Shown: positions 11,684 to 20,532 of the stretch, in pieces
How positions within the stretch are numbered: the stretch's first letter is position 1
Layout: the number at the start of each line of letters is the position of its first letter
Assembly (NCBI RefSeq): GCF_900183575.1
Contig: NZ_FXUZ01000017.1
Coordinates: 1-40,720 of the forward strand
Direction of reading: 5' to 3'
From: Staphylococcus cornubiensis
Lineage (GTDB): Bacteria > Bacillota > Bacilli > Staphylococcales > Staphylococcaceae
DNA: 40,720 nt
Notes under the pieces: model-generated
Database searches by the model: none
What the model saw: only the letters and a program-made list of their open reading frames with translations
Told to the model about the DNA's origin: nothing
Made by a program: the position numbers and the translations under genes

Positions 11684-11696
11684 AAAATCGAACTTT
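11684..11696 (+). promoter_or_regulatory. PurBox-like operator (PurR) in the purE-folD intergenic region
   Basis: AAAATCGAACTTT differs from the Bacillus subtilis PurBox (AWWWCCGAACWWT) at one position. A weaker inverted half-match (TTTCGG) sits at 11725-11730, and a further CGAA-containing site near 11764-11778 lies between the folD -10 and its start codon. The arrangement upstream of the purE -35 fits PurR control of both divergent units. The second and third boxes are degenerate, so this is inference. Confidence 0.45.
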
Positions 11697-11738
11697 AATA
11701 CTTTTTTAACATCTATATTTCGTATTTCGGTTCATTTT

Positions 11739-11747
11739 TGTTATAAT
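11739..11747 (+). promoter_or_regulatory. Extended -10 promoter of folD
   Basis: TGTTATAAT gives a perfect TATAAT at 11742-11747 with the TGn extension at 11739-11741. The -35 region (11719-11724, TTCGTA) is poor, as is common for extended -10 promoters. It lies 53 bases upstream of the folD ATG. Confidence 0.6.
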
Positions 11748-11800
11748 TAAATTGCAATCATTCGTTAACGTTCGAATTATTACGAGGAGGCTAATATTTT

Positions 11801-12658
11801 ATGAGTGCAAAGATTTTAGATGGCAAGCAAATTGCGAAAGATTATCGTCAAGGTTTACAAAATGAAGTAGAAAAATTGAAAGCGCAGGGCTATACACCGA
11901 AACTTTCGGTTATTTTAGTAGGAAATGACGGGGCTAGCCAAAGCTATGTACGTTCTAAAAAGAAAGCAGCTGAAAAAATTGGTATGATTTCAGAAGTGAT
12001 TCATTTAGAGGAAAGTACTTCAGAAGAAGATGTATTAAAAGAATTAGATCGTTTGAACCAAGACGATTCAGTCAGTGGCATTTTAGTTCAAGTTCCACTT
12101 CCTAAACATGTAGATGAACAAAAAGTGCTTGATGCGATTGATCCAGATAAAGATGTGGATGGTTTTCATCCTATCAATATCGGTCGCTTATACTTAGACA
12201 ATGCGCAATTGATTCCTTGTACACCGCTTGGCGTGATGGAATTATTAAAACATGCCGATATCGATCTTGAAGGAAAAAATGCAGTTGTAATCGGTCGCAG
12301 TCATATTGTAGGCCAACCTGTTGCGAAACTATTGCTTCAACAAAATGCAACAGTGACAATTTTACACTCTCGCAGCCAAAATATTAGCGCACATTTAAAA
12401 CACGCTGATGTCATTGTCAGCGCTGTGGGTCGTCCAGGTATGGTCACTAAAGATGACGTGAAACCGGGTGCTGTTGTTATTGATGTTGGTAATACACCAG
12501 ATGAAAATGGTAAGCTTAAAGGCGATGTAGAGTATGATGAAGTGAAAGAAGTCGCGGGTGCGATTACGCCTGTACCTGGTGGCGTCGGTCCAATGACGAT
12601 TACGATGGTATTGAATAATACGTTAATTGCTGAAAAAATGCGTCGTGGCATTGAATAA
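11801..12658 (+). CDS. folD: Methylenetetrahydrofolate dehydrogenase / cyclohydrolase
   Basis: FolD interconverts 5,10-methylene-THF and 10-formyl-THF, the one-carbon donor used by PurN and PurH. The 285-residue protein has [20 protein letters not shown], with the catalytic Lys of the YxxxK pattern, then VQVPLPKH near residue 100, and the dinucleotide-binding segment [14 protein letters not shown] near residue 165. The end has [18 protein letters not shown] box lies about ten bases before the ATG. Sharing an intergenic region with purE makes common regulation likely. A hairpin terminator follows. Confidence 0.97.
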   Translation: MSAKILDGKQIAKDYRQGLQNEVEKLKAQGYTPKLSVILVGNDGASQSYVRSKKKAAEKIGMISEVIHLEESTSEEDVLKELDRLNQDDSVSGILVQVPLPKHVDEQKVLDAIDPDKDVDGFHPINIGRLYLDNAQLIPCTPLGVMELLKHADIDLEGKNAVVIGRSHIVGQPVAKLLLQQNATVTILHSRSQNISAHLKHADVIVSAVGRPGMVTKDDVKPGAVVIDVGNTPDENGKLKGDVEYDEVKEVAGAITPVPGGVGPMTITMVLNNTLIAEKMRRGIE

Positions 12659-12660
12659 TG

Positions 12661-12700
12661 AAGAAGTGTGTGATGGTTGAAGCCATTGCACACTTCTTTG
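12661..12700 (+). terminator. Terminator of folD
   Basis: A 16-bp stem with two G-T pairs (12661-12676 with 12683-12698, loop 12677-12682) begins two bases after the folD stop. It ends in CTTCTTTGTTTG, an interrupted T run. It fits an intrinsic terminator. Confidence 0.8.
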
Positions 12701-12777
12701 TTTGTAACAAGTTTAATTATAGAGCTCTTTTTCTGTTTTCTTATTCATTCCAGAAATCACATCTTGCAAAAAAAGGG

Positions 12778-13099
12778 TGGGACATAATCATTTTTGATGC
12801 TATAGATGCATTTTTTAGTTTAACTATCCCTCCCAATGATTTGTGGTGTTTGTTTGCCCTTATGGCTTCGCTTTCCCAGGGGACTTGTCTCAACTAGCCA
12901 ACGCTTGATTGAACGATGACATACATGTGGCGTTGGCGGATTTTCGACTGCGTCTGATCCCTCGGGAGTCTCAGCATTTTGGGCAATCTTACATCAAATG
13001 CATTCACTTAAGGAAAGTTTATGAAATGGAGACACCCCCTTAGCATCCAAATATTACGGTCTATTCATCCTCATTTTTGGCTGTTTTACCATCATTAAT
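12778..13099 (+). repeat. Dispersed intergenic repeat, copy 2
   Basis: This begins TGGGACATAATC and contains GCCCTTATGGCTTCGC, the AGGGG...CTCAACT segment, the hairpin 12897-12904/12930-12937, TCCCTCGGGAGTCTCAGC, GGCAATCTTACAT and GTTTTACCATCATTAAT. It matches copy 1 in its right two thirds, copy 3 (inverted) over its full length, and copy 4 in its left third. It fills the gap between the convergent folD and hmp genes. Open frames crossing it have no ribosome binding site and no protein-like composition. The rest of the 12659-13235 gap holds the two terminators and a 10-bp hairpin at 13142-13151/13162-13171. Confidence 0.8.
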
Positions 13100-13186
13100 C
13101 GATATATGTCCATAAAAAGAAAAATAAAATTGGACGGTCTAGTTCAGTAATGCCAATTTTAATTATTGAACCCTTGACAAATCGTA

Positions 13187-13224
13187 GGAAAAAGGAGCTA
13201 GGACACATATTGTGCCTAGCTCCT
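13187..13224 (-). terminator. Terminator of hmp
   Basis: A 10-bp inverted repeat (13193-13202 with 13215-13224) is followed on the - strand by CTTTTTCC. It lies 11 bases beyond the hmp stop. The tail TTTTCCTACGATTT recurs next to the hairpin at 24151-24205. Confidence 0.8.
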
Positions 13225-13235
13225 CGACATTTATT

Positions 13236-14381
13236 CTATACAGGTACACTTAAACGTGGTACGAACGTTTCGAAATGGATGCGATCTTGTTCAACTCCTA
13301 ATACTTGTAGTGATTTTAGAATAGATTGTAAGAATGCTGTGCCACCACAAACATATACTTCAGTATCTTCTGAAAGGTATGGTTTTAATTCTTCTGCTTC
13401 TAAATATCCTTCTCTATCTCTTAAATGAATGTGTAAATGATTGTTTTTACCTGATGCAGTGATTTTTTCAAGTTCAGGAACAAATGCTGCTTCTGATTCA
13501 GTGGATGCAACATGGATCATTTGTGCAGCGACGTCATTCCCCGCAACTTGGCGATACATTGAAATCAGCGGTGTGATACCAACACCAGAACCTAGGAACA
13601 ATTGAGGTCGCTCTGCATTATGAATTTGGAAACCACCAACTGGCGCAGATAAATATAATGTATCTCCTTCATGAAATTCATCGTGTAAAGCTGTAGACAC
13701 TTCTCCTTCATGCGCATCATTTACGTCACGTTTAACACCAAATGTTAAGAAGTCTTTACCCCCATCAATAATAGAATAATGACGTTTCGCTTTATATGGC
13801 AACTTTTCACTTTCGATATCTACTGTAATATATTGCCCTGGTGTAAATTGACTTAAATCTTGTGATTCTGACGTTACTGTAAAAGCTTTAATGTCAGATG
13901 TCACTGTTTCGATTTTTGATATTTTGAATGGTTTGAAACCTTCCCAAGCCATACTGTCATAGATTTCTTTTTCAACCATAATAAATGCATCCGCAATCAT
14001 ACCATACGCTTTTGCCCAAGTTTGAATAATAGGATGGTTCTCGTCAATACCCACAACTTCTTGAATTGCTGCAAGTAAATTTTCTCCTACGATTGGATAA
14101 TGCTCTGGTAACACTTGTAACGCACAATGTTTATAACCAATTTCTCTCACTACTGGCAAAATAGGTGTCAAATCTTCAATATTCATCGCAGCAGCAAGTA
14201 CAGATTGTGCTAATGCTGTTGATTGAAACCCTTTTTTCTGGTTCGTTTGATTGAACATGTTGCGTAATTCAGGATGCTGATTAAACATACGGTTGTAGAA
14301 ATTAGATGTGATTTCTGTCCCTTTTTCTTTTAATACCGGTACTGTTTCTAAAATAATCCCTTTTTCTTCCTGTGTTAACAT
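13236..14381 (-). CDS. hmp: Flavohaemoglobin, nitric oxide dioxygenase
   Basis: Hmp oxidises NO to nitrate with O2 and NAD(P)H in the cytoplasm and protects against nitrosative stress. The 381-residue protein has the globin domain (about 1-140) with distal Tyr29 and proximal His85 (GYKHCALQV). The FAD domain carries RHYSI near residue 205 and the NAD domain GSGVGITPLISMY near residue 270. Length is standard. The ATG at 14381 is preferred over an in-frame TTG two codons upstream because the GGAG box is nine bases from it. By family it would serve alongside the respiratory oxidase genes nearby. A weak promoter candidate lies upstream on the - strand, but I see no clear operator. Confidence 0.95.
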   Translation of the reverse strand: MLTQEEKGIILETVPVLKEKGTEITSNFYNRMFNQHPELRNMFNQTNQKKGFQSTALAQSVLAAAMNIEDLTPILPVVREIGYKHCALQVLPEHYPIVGENLLAAIQEVVGIDENHPIIQTWAKAYGMIADAFIMVEKEIYDSMAWEGFKPFKISKIETVTSDIKAFTVTSESQDLSQFTPGQYITVDIESEKLPYKAKRHYSIIDGGKDFLTFGVKRDVNDAHEGEVSTALHDEFHEGDTLYLSAPVGGFQIHNAERPQLFLGSGVGITPLISMYRQVAGNDVAAQMIHVASTESEAAFVPELEKITASGKNNHLHIHLRDREGYLEAEELKPYLSEDTEVYVCGGTAFLQSILKSLQVLGVEQDRIHFETFVPRLSVPV

Positions 14382-14608
14382 TGACAATCACTCCTGTATA
14401 AAGTTTACATTCTATAGTTTATATGAATTGATGTATCGTATGCTATTTATACACGTTCTTTACATCAACATTATAAAATATTAAATGAACTTACATATTT
14501 TTAATCATAATTAGGTCCATAGTAGGATAGCTTATTTTGCTCAAAAATGTATAATACTAATTAATCATACTATATCGTAATCGTTGAGTTGAACGGAGGC
14601 CTCATTTT

Positions 14609-14944
14609 ATGAACAAATTACTTCAATCTTTATCTGCACTTGGTGTATCAGCTACACTCGTTTCACCTAATCTTAATGTAGAAGCAACAACGAATACTGT
14701 TCCCTCTATTAAAGGTGTAGAGGATTCAGTCATCAAAGTTGGCGAGGACTACAATCCTTATGATGGTGTCATAGCGTACGATAAAGAAGATGGTGACTTA
14801 ACTGATAAAATCAAGGTCAATGGTCATCTCGATACAACTAAACAAGGCATTTATACATTACAATATGAAGTCACAGATTCTGATGGTGCAATCGAAACAT
14901 CGTCACGTACCATTAAAGTTGTAGATGCACCATCCAATGAATAG
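14609..14944 (+). CDS. Small secreted protein with one bacterial Ig-like domain
   Basis: The 111-residue product has a probable signal peptide (residues 1-26, ending NVEA before TTN). It is followed by a single domain of the DUF5011 / Cry22-type Ig-like kind, seen in the pattern VGEDYNPYDGVIAYDKEDGD, then GIYTLQYEVTDSDG and RTIKVVD at the end. There is no LPXTG motif, membrane anchor or enzymatic domain, so it should be released or bound non-covalently. It has a GGAGG ribosome binding site and a TATAAT at 14550-14555. It lies between hmp and qoxA, transcribed toward qox, with a long gap after it. Function is unknown; such domains usually occur as repeats in larger surface proteins. Confidence 0.75.
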   Translation: MNKLLQSLSALGVSATLVSPNLNVEATTNTVPSIKGVEDSVIKVGEDYNPYDGVIAYDKEDGDLTDKIKVNGHLDTTKQGIYTLQYEVTDSDGAIETSSRTIKVVDAPSNE

Positions 14945-15447
14945 CTAGCTGACAACACAATTACTATGAAAGCATAACGTTTCTTCTTTTTTAGTAGTGT
15001 GCTCAACGATTACATTATCTTGAGTCTCACATTGCTGATTTGAATCATCCTATATAGTATATAGAGCACGCCATATCATTTCACAATCAAGCTCTATATA
15101 CTATCGTACCCCACACCTCTATTTTACACTTTTTTTCACAAACTTTTATTAGTCAATTCCCTACATTTTAATTAAGAATCCCCTGTGCAAAAGCCGTAAG
15201 AATTTTCTGTCAATACATGTGAATTTAAACATTTTTTCCCATTTTCTTCATTAATAAGTAATCACTATGACATTTCACAAAATGTACACATAATTTTAAT
15301 AAACCTCAGAAACGGCGCCATGCCTAGAGAAACAAGGGTTTATGGAATTTAAGTTAATTGTTTTTTCAAAAAGCCACTTGTAAATATCACATATTATTTT
15401 AAAATTAGTATAAGCCCTACAATTGTAGTATTAGGAGGTCAAAAAAA
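14945..15447 (+). promoter_or_regulatory. Gene-free qox leader region with promoter candidate and two inverted repeats
   Basis: This 500-base stretch holds no convincing gene. A perfect 14-bp inverted repeat with a 23-base loop lies at 15054-15067/15091-15104; it lacks a T run and may end the upstream gene's mRNA or be a regulatory stem. A qox promoter candidate is TTGTAA at 15378-15383 and TAAAAT at 15100+300 (15400-15405) with a 16-base spacer. A 12-base palindrome CTACAATTGTAG sits at 15417-15428, just after the expected start point and before the AGGAGG box at 15433-15438. I found no Rex-type site. Confidence 0.5.
15054..15104. repeat. Perfect 14-bp inverted repeat between the Ig-like gene and qoxA
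   Basis: Bases 15054-15067 pair exactly with 15091-15104 around a 23-base loop. No T tract follows on either strand. It could stabilise or end the transcript of the small secreted protein, or bind a regulator. Confidence 0.65.
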
Positions 15448-16548
15448 GTGTCAAAATTAAAGTCTTTGCTTCTTGCATTTGGAACATTGTTTTTGCTTGC
15501 GGGCTGTTCTGATGTAGAAGTTTTAAACGCAAAAGGGCCAATGGCCAGCGACCAAAGATTTTTGATTATCTATTCAATCATCTTCATGGTTGCCATTGTT
15601 GTTGTCGTACTTATTTTATTCGCGATATTCACTTATAAATACCGCTATAATAATACGCGCGAATCTGGTAAGATGCACCACAACGCACTTCTTGAAACAG
15701 TATGGTTTATTATCCCTGTAATTATCTTAATTGCATTGATGATTCCGACTGTTAAAGCCTTATATCAATATGAGGAGCCACCTAAATCTGAAGATGACCC
15801 TATCGTCATTTATGCAGTAAGTGGTGGATACAAATGGTTCTTCGCTTATCCAGATGAAAAAATTGAGACGGTTAACCATCTTAAAATTCCAACTAATCGT
15901 CCAGTAACTTTCAAACTTCAAGCGATGGACACAATGACGAGTTTCTGGGTTCCACAACTTGGTGGTCAAAAATACGCAATGACTGCGATGACTATGGAGT
16001 GGACTTATGAAGCGCATGAAGAAGGTACATATCGTGGCCGTAACTCAAACTTCAACGGTGAAGGTTTCTCACGTCACACATTTAACGTTGAAGCTGTGAG
16101 TCAAAAAGAGTATGATGCTTGGGTTAAAGATGCACAATCTAAGAAACAACTCGACCAGGATACATTTGATAAGCAACTTCTTCCTATCACTCAGAACAAA
16201 GAATTAACATTCAGTGGAACACACATGGCATTTGTTGATCCAGCAGCTGATCCAGAATACATCTTCTACGCTTATGATCGATTTAACTATGCGCCAAAAG
16301 ACCACAACTTCTATGATGATAAAGAAGGTGTCTTAAGCGAACCGAATAAGCCAGCGCGTAAAATACAAATTACGAATGCCAACTACGAACGTCATGGTAT
16401 GAAAGCAGCAATTCTCAAGAACGATCAACCGTTTGATAACGAGTTCAAAAAGCAGCAAAAACATACTATGGACGAAATGGAATCAATGCATGAAGGTGCC
16501 AAAGACGCTGAGGCACACAAAGATCATAAAAGTGGAGGTGGACATTAA
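15448..16548 (+). CDS. qoxA: Cytochrome aa3 quinol oxidase subunit II
   Basis: QoxA is the lipoprotein subunit II of the menaquinol oxidase, which reduces O2 to water and pumps protons. The 366-residue product starts at GTG, nine bases after an AGGAGG box. It has a lipoprotein signal with LLAGC (Cys20), two membrane helices (about 37-60 and 85-106) and an outside cupredoxin domain. Like other quinol oxidases it lacks the CuA-binding Cys pair. The C-terminal tail is rich in Lys, His and Glu. It overlaps qoxB by one base. Confidence 0.96.
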   Translation: MSKLKSLLLAFGTLFLLAGCSDVEVLNAKGPMASDQRFLIIYSIIFMVAIVVVVLILFAIFTYKYRYNNTRESGKMHHNALLETVWFIIPVIILIALMIPTVKALYQYEEPPKSEDDPIVIYAVSGGYKWFFAYPDEKIETVNHLKIPTNRPVTFKLQAMDTMTSFWVPQLGGQKYAMTAMTMEWTYEAHEEGTYRGRNSNFNGEGFSRHTFNVEAVSQKEYDAWVKDAQSKKQLDQDTFDKQLLPITQNKELTFSGTHMAFVDPAADPEYIFYAYDRFNYAPKDHNFYDDKEGVLSEPNKPARKIQITNANYERHGMKAAILKNDQPFDNEFKKQQKHTMDEMESMHEGAKDAEAHKDHKSGGGH

Positions 16549-18539
16549 TGATGGACTTTCCATGGAATGAGCTTATCGTAAAAGGTAACTGGATGATTAC
16601 ATTGGCTCAAATCAGTGCACCTTTCCTAGTTATCGGTGTCATTGCTGCCATTACTTACTTTAAGCTCTGGGGATATTTATATAAGGAATGGTTCATGTCA
16701 GTCGACCACAAAAAAATCGGTTTGATGTACTTAATCTGTGCTGTATTAATGTTCGTACGTGGTGGTATTGATGCAATTCTATTACGTATTCAATTAACTG
16801 TACCAGATAACCCATTCTTAGAGTCAAATCACTATAATGAAATTTTCTCAACGCACGGTGTCATCATGATCATCTTCATGGCAATGCCACTTGTAATTGG
16901 TTTAATGAACATCATTATCCCATTACAAATCGGTGCACGTGACGTTGCTTTCCCAGTATTGAACAACATTAGCTTTTGGTTGTTCGTAGCGGGTATGCTT
17001 TTATTTAACCTTTCATTTATTGTCGGTGGTTCACCAGCAGCAGGTTGGACAAACTATGCGCCACTTGCCGGTGAATTCAGTCCTGGACCTGGTGTCAACT
17101 ACTACTTAATTGCCATCCAGATTTCAGGTATTGGTACTTTAGCAACGGGTGTGAACTTCTTCGTTACTATCATCCGTCTAAAATCACCAAGTATGACATT
17201 TATGCAAATGCCAATGTTCGTTGTCACAACATTTATTACAATGTTAATCATCATCTTGGCATTCCCAGTGTTAACTGTAGCACTTGCATTAATGACTGTT
17301 GACAGAGTGTTTGATACTGCATTCTTCACAGTAGCTAATGGCGGTATGCCGATGTTATGGGCAAACTTCTTCTGGGTATGGGGGCACCCTGAAGTATACA
17401 TCCTTGTCCTTCCAGCATTCGGTATTTATTCAGAAATTATTCCAACATTTGCACGCAAACGTTTATTTGGACACCAAAGCATGGTGTGGGCAACAGCAGG
17501 TATCGCATTCTTGAGTTTCTTAGTTTGGGTTCACCATTTCTATACAATGGGTAATGGTGCTTTAGTTAACTCATTCTTCTCGATCACAACAATGTTAATC
17601 TCTGTGCCAACGGGTGTAAAAATCTTTAACTGGTTATTTACACTTCACAAAGGACGTATTTCGTTCGAATCGCCAATGTTATTTGCATTAGCGTTTATTC
17701 CTAACTTTACAATTGGTGGGGTTACTGGGGTTATGCTTGCGATGGCATCAGCAGACTTCCAATACCACAACACTTATTTCTTAGTGGCACACTTCCACTA
17801 TACAATTGTTGCCGGTGTTGTATTTGCATGTTTCGCAGCTATGATTTTCTGGTATCCAAAAGCTATGGGTTACAAATTATTCGAAAAACCAAACAAATGG
17901 TTCTTCTGGATTTTCATGATTGGTTTCAACGTGACATTCTTACCACAATTCATTCTAGGTCTTGATGGTATGCCACGTCGTTTATACACTTACATGCCAG
18001 AAGACGGTTGGTTCGTATTGAACGTTATTTCTTCAATCGGTGCTGCAATGATGTCGATTGCGTTCTTAATCTTTGTAGGTAACATTGTTTACAGTCACCT
18101 CAAAGCACCACGTGAAGCAACTGGTGATAACTGGAACGGCTTAGGTCGTGGTTTAGAGTGGTCTACTGCATCTGCAATTCCACCTAAATACAACTTTGCG
18201 ATTACACCGGATTGGGATGACATTGATACATTTGTTGAAATGAAAAAACAAGGTAGACACTATCTTGACAATCATAATTACAGCGACATTCACATGCCGA
18301 ACGATACACACATCGGTTTCTGGATGGGTATCTTCTTCTTTATCGGTGGTTTCTTCTTAGTATTCGAAACATTATTACCTGCGATTCTTGCATTAGCTGG
18401 TATCTTCGGTTTAATGATTTGGAGAAGTTTCCAACAAGATCATGGTTACCACATTCCTGCAAGTGAAGTAGCTGAAACTGAAGCGCGCTTAAGAAAAGCT
18501 CGCCAAAAAGAAAGGGAGGCTATGAATCATGAGTCATAA
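16548..18539 (+). CDS. qoxB: Cytochrome aa3 quinol oxidase subunit I
   Basis: QoxB is the catalytic haem-copper subunit. The 663-residue membrane protein keeps the metal ligands: His103 (STHGVIM) and His417 for low-spin haem, His280 with Tyr284 of the HPEVY cross-link, His329-His330 for CuB, and His415 for the high-spin haem in HFHYT. DMPR-like, GDGMPRR-type segments and multiple helices fit the family. Length is normal. An AGTGGAGG box lies in the end of qoxA, and the gene overlaps qoxC by 11 bases. Confidence 0.97.
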   Translation: MMDFPWNELIVKGNWMITLAQISAPFLVIGVIAAITYFKLWGYLYKEWFMSVDHKKIGLMYLICAVLMFVRGGIDAILLRIQLTVPDNPFLESNHYNEIFSTHGVIMIIFMAMPLVIGLMNIIIPLQIGARDVAFPVLNNISFWLFVAGMLLFNLSFIVGGSPAAGWTNYAPLAGEFSPGPGVNYYLIAIQISGIGTLATGVNFFVTIIRLKSPSMTFMQMPMFVVTTFITMLIIILAFPVLTVALALMTVDRVFDTAFFTVANGGMPMLWANFFWVWGHPEVYILVLPAFGIYSEIIPTFARKRLFGHQSMVWATAGIAFLSFLVWVHHFYTMGNGALVNSFFSITTMLISVPTGVKIFNWLFTLHKGRISFESPMLFALAFIPNFTIGGVTGVMLAMASADFQYHNTYFLVAHFHYTIVAGVVFACFAAMIFWYPKAMGYKLFEKPNKWFFWIFMIGFNVTFLPQFILGLDGMPRRLYTYMPEDGWFVLNVISSIGAAMMSIAFLIFVGNIVYSHLKAPREATGDNWNGLGRGLEWSTASAIPPKYNFAITPDWDDIDTFVEMKKQGRHYLDNHNYSDIHMPNDTHIGFWMGIFFFIGGFFLVFETLLPAILALAGIFGLMIWRSFQQDHGYHIPASEVAETEARLRKARQKEREAMNHES

Positions 18540-19137
18540 AAATGTGAATACTATTGATGCTCGTACACATGAAGGCGATTTAAACAAACTCGGTTTCTGG
18601 ATCTTCCTTACAGCTGAATTCGCACTTTTTGGTACACTTTTCGCAACACTGTTAACGCTCCAACATGGTGGTAGTTATGGTGGTATGTTAACAACAGATT
18701 TGTTTGAATTACCACTCGTATTAATCATGACATTCCTACTTTTAGCAAGTTCTTATACTTGTGGTATTGCGATTTACTACATGCGTAAAGAGAACAAACA
18801 ATTGTTATTAGTTTGGATGATTATTACAATCCTTTTGGGTATTGGATTCGTTGGCTTTGAAATTTTCGAATTTAGTCACTATGTGCATGAAGGTGCTACA
18901 CCACAACTTGCATCTTATTGGTCAAGTTTCTTCATCCTTTTAGGAACGCACGGTGCCCACGTAACAGTTGGTATTTTCTGGATTATTTGTTTATTAATCC
19001 AAGTTGCCACTCGGGGACTTACAAAATATAATGCACCAAAATTATTTATTGTAAGTTTATACTGGCACTTCTTAGACGTTGTGTGGATTTTCATCTTCAC
19101 TGCAGTGTATATGATAGGGATGGTGTATAGCGGATGA
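18529..19137 (+). CDS. qoxC: Quinol oxidase subunit III
   Basis: QoxC is the subunit III of the aa3 quinol oxidase. The 202-residue protein has five predicted membrane helices and the conserved [13 protein letters not shown] near residue 145 and [13 protein letters not shown] near the end. It has a GGGAGG box before its start inside qoxB. Its stop overlaps the qoxD start (ATGA). Confidence 0.96.
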   Translation: MSHKNVNTIDARTHEGDLNKLGFWIFLTAEFALFGTLFATLLTLQHGGSYGGMLTTDLFELPLVLIMTFLLLASSYTCGIAIYYMRKENKQLLLVWMIITILLGIGFVGFEIFEFSHYVHEGATPQLASYWSSFFILLGTHGAHVTVGIFWIICLLIQVATRGLTKYNAPKLFIVSLYWHFLDVVWIFIFTAVYMIGMVYSG

Positions 19138-19424
19138 ATACAATTGTAAAACATACAATAGGCTTTATCGCCTCAATCATTTTAACTTTACTCGCTGTTT
19201 TCGTGACTCTATATACATCATTGTCATTCCAAGCAAAAGTAACAATTATTTTCGGTTTTGCATTCATCCAAGCGTTTTTACAACTCTTAATGTTCATGCA
19301 CTTAACTGAAGGTAAAGATGGTCGTGTTCAACTTGCGAAAGTTATCTTCGCGATTATCATTACATTGATCACAGTTATCGGAACATACTGGGTAATGCAA
19401 GGCGGACATGGTTCACATATTTAA
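19134..19424 (+). CDS. qoxD: Quinol oxidase subunit IV
   Basis: QoxD is the small subunit IV, which assists assembly. The 96-residue protein has three hydrophobic helices and the typical [17 protein letters not shown] segment. It is translationally coupled to qoxC through a four-base overlap and is followed by a strong terminator. Confidence 0.95.
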   Translation: MNTIVKHTIGFIASIILTLLAVFVTLYTSLSFQAKVTIIFGFAFIQAFLQLLMFMHLTEGKDGRVQLAKVIFAIIITLITVIGTYWVMQGGHGSHI

Positions 19425-19438
19425 TCCATGACGCAAAA

Positions 19439-19470
19439 AGCACTAACACATCGCGTGTTAGTGCTTTTTT
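19439..19470 (+). terminator. Terminator of qoxABCD
   Basis: An 11-bp perfect stem (19439-19449 with 19455-19465) and five-base loop are followed by TTTTTT, fifteen bases after the qoxD stop. Additional A-T pairs extend the stem into the A and T runs, so it may also act on the other strand. Confidence 0.93.
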
Positions 19471-19530
19471 CATCTTCAAGATTGTTATTGCTGAATCCCC
19501 TCTCCCTTTTCAATCACACTTTTAAATAAG

Positions 19531-19559
19531 TTGAAGTATACGACACAAACGATTACTAT
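19531..19559 (+). promoter_or_regulatory. Promoter of the nucleoside hydrolase gene
   Basis: TTGAAG (19531-19536) and TACTAT (19554-19559) are separated by 17 bases. The pair lies just upstream of the AAAGGAG box of the gene starting at 19582. Confidence 0.6.
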
Positions 19560-19581
19560 AAATGAAAAAGGAGATTTTGAT

Positions 19582-20487
19582 ATGCCTATTCCAATCATTA
19601 TTGATACAGATCCTGGCATTGATGATGCAGCCGCAATCAGTCTGGCACTTCATCATCCACAACTTGACGTACAACTGATATCAACAGTACACGGCAATGT
19701 CCCCCTTCAATTAACAACGAGGAATGCCCAACAATTAATTGAATATTTTCATGCACGTGTACCCGTTGCATCCGGAGCAGCCGCGCCACTTGTTCAAAAA
19801 CCAGTCCATGCACCTCATGTTCATGGTGAAAGCGGTATGGCAGGTTACACATTTGATGAACCTACGACACCACTTATTTCAAACAATAGTGTGGAGACGA
19901 TGAAAGACCTACTCCTCCAATCGACGACACCGATGACATTAGTGCCGATTGGACCGCTGACAAATATCGCATTACTATTAAAAATGTATCCAGAAGTTCA
20001 TACATATATTCACCAAATCGTGTTAATGGGTGGCAGTGCTGGACCTGGTAATATTACGCCTGCCGCAGAATTTAACGTCTATGCAGATCCAGAATCCGCA
20101 CATATCGTCTTTCAATCCGGTTTACCTATTGTCATGGCAGGACTCGATATTGCACGTGCATCCAACTTACCTCATGCATTATTACCAGAGATTAAAGACA
20201 TGAATCAAACTGGTCATATGTTGTATCATCTGTTCCAACATTATCGAGGTGAATCATTTTTAGATGGCTTGAATGTGTATGATGCCTATACAATCATGTA
20301 TTTATGTCATCCTGAGTTGTTTACAGTCCACCCTGCTCAAGTAGACGTGGAGTTAAGTGGCAACCATGCACGTGGCGCAACATTTGTTGATTTTAATGTA
20401 ACAGACAGTTCAACACACATACTCATGGATATTCAAGCAGAAGACTTTCAAACTGCTTTTCTCGAAATGTTGCAATATTGTCCATAG
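19582..20487 (+). CDS. Nucleoside hydrolase, inosine/uridine-preferring family
   Basis: The family splits ribonucleosides into base and ribose for salvage. The 301-residue protein starts MPIPIIIDTDPGIDDA, the calcium-binding DTDPGxDD signature (Asp10, Asp14, Asp15). It keeps LVPIGPLTNIALLL, GGSAGPGNITPAAEFNVYADPESA and the C-terminal HPELFTVHPAQVDVE. At the position where E. coli RihC has the catalytic His followed by Asp (HMHDV), this protein reads NVYDA, with Tyr233 and Asp234. So the general-acid His seems replaced. The start at 19582 is set by AAAGGAG eight bases upstream; the open frame further up runs through the promoter. Substrate is uncertain. Confidence 0.88.
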   Translation: MPIPIIIDTDPGIDDAAAISLALHHPQLDVQLISTVHGNVPLQLTTRNAQQLIEYFHARVPVASGAAAPLVQKPVHAPHVHGESGMAGYTFDEPTTPLISNNSVETMKDLLLQSTTPMTLVPIGPLTNIALLLKMYPEVHTYIHQIVLMGGSAGPGNITPAAEFNVYADPESAHIVFQSGLPIVMAGLDIARASNLPHALLPEIKDMNQTGHMLYHLFQHYRGESFLDGLNVYDAYTIMYLCHPELFTVHPAQVDVELSGNHARGATFVDFNVTDSSTHILMDIQAEDFQTAFLEMLQYCP

Positions 20488-20497
20488 CAATCATTAT

Positions 20498-20526
20498 AGG
20501 GCTGAGAAACCACATATCTCAGCCCT
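20498..20526. terminator. Hairpin between convergent genes
   Basis: A perfect 10-bp stem (20498-20507 with 20517-20526) and nine-base loop lie between the stops of the nucleoside hydrolase and helD. T runs are weak on both sides, so termination strength is uncertain. The placement suggests a shared bidirectional terminator. Confidence 0.65.
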
Positions 20527-20532
20527 TCCATA

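Noticed and set aside
11592..11700. Purine (guanine) riboswitch in the purE leader, as in Bacillus subtilis
   Set aside because: The predicted leader is only about 50 bases and no three-way-junction core or terminator stem is visible.
12658..12897. 79-codon + strand open frame after folD
   Set aside because: It begins at the folD stop, runs through the terminator and repeat copy 2, has no ribosome binding site and no protein-like pattern.
13150..13428. 92-codon + strand open frame
   Set aside because: It crosses the hmp terminator and lies antisense to the end of hmp; no supporting signals.
15100..15447. Rex site upstream of qoxA
   Set aside because: No TTGTGA-N6-TCACAA-type sequence is present; only loose half matches such as TTCACAAA.
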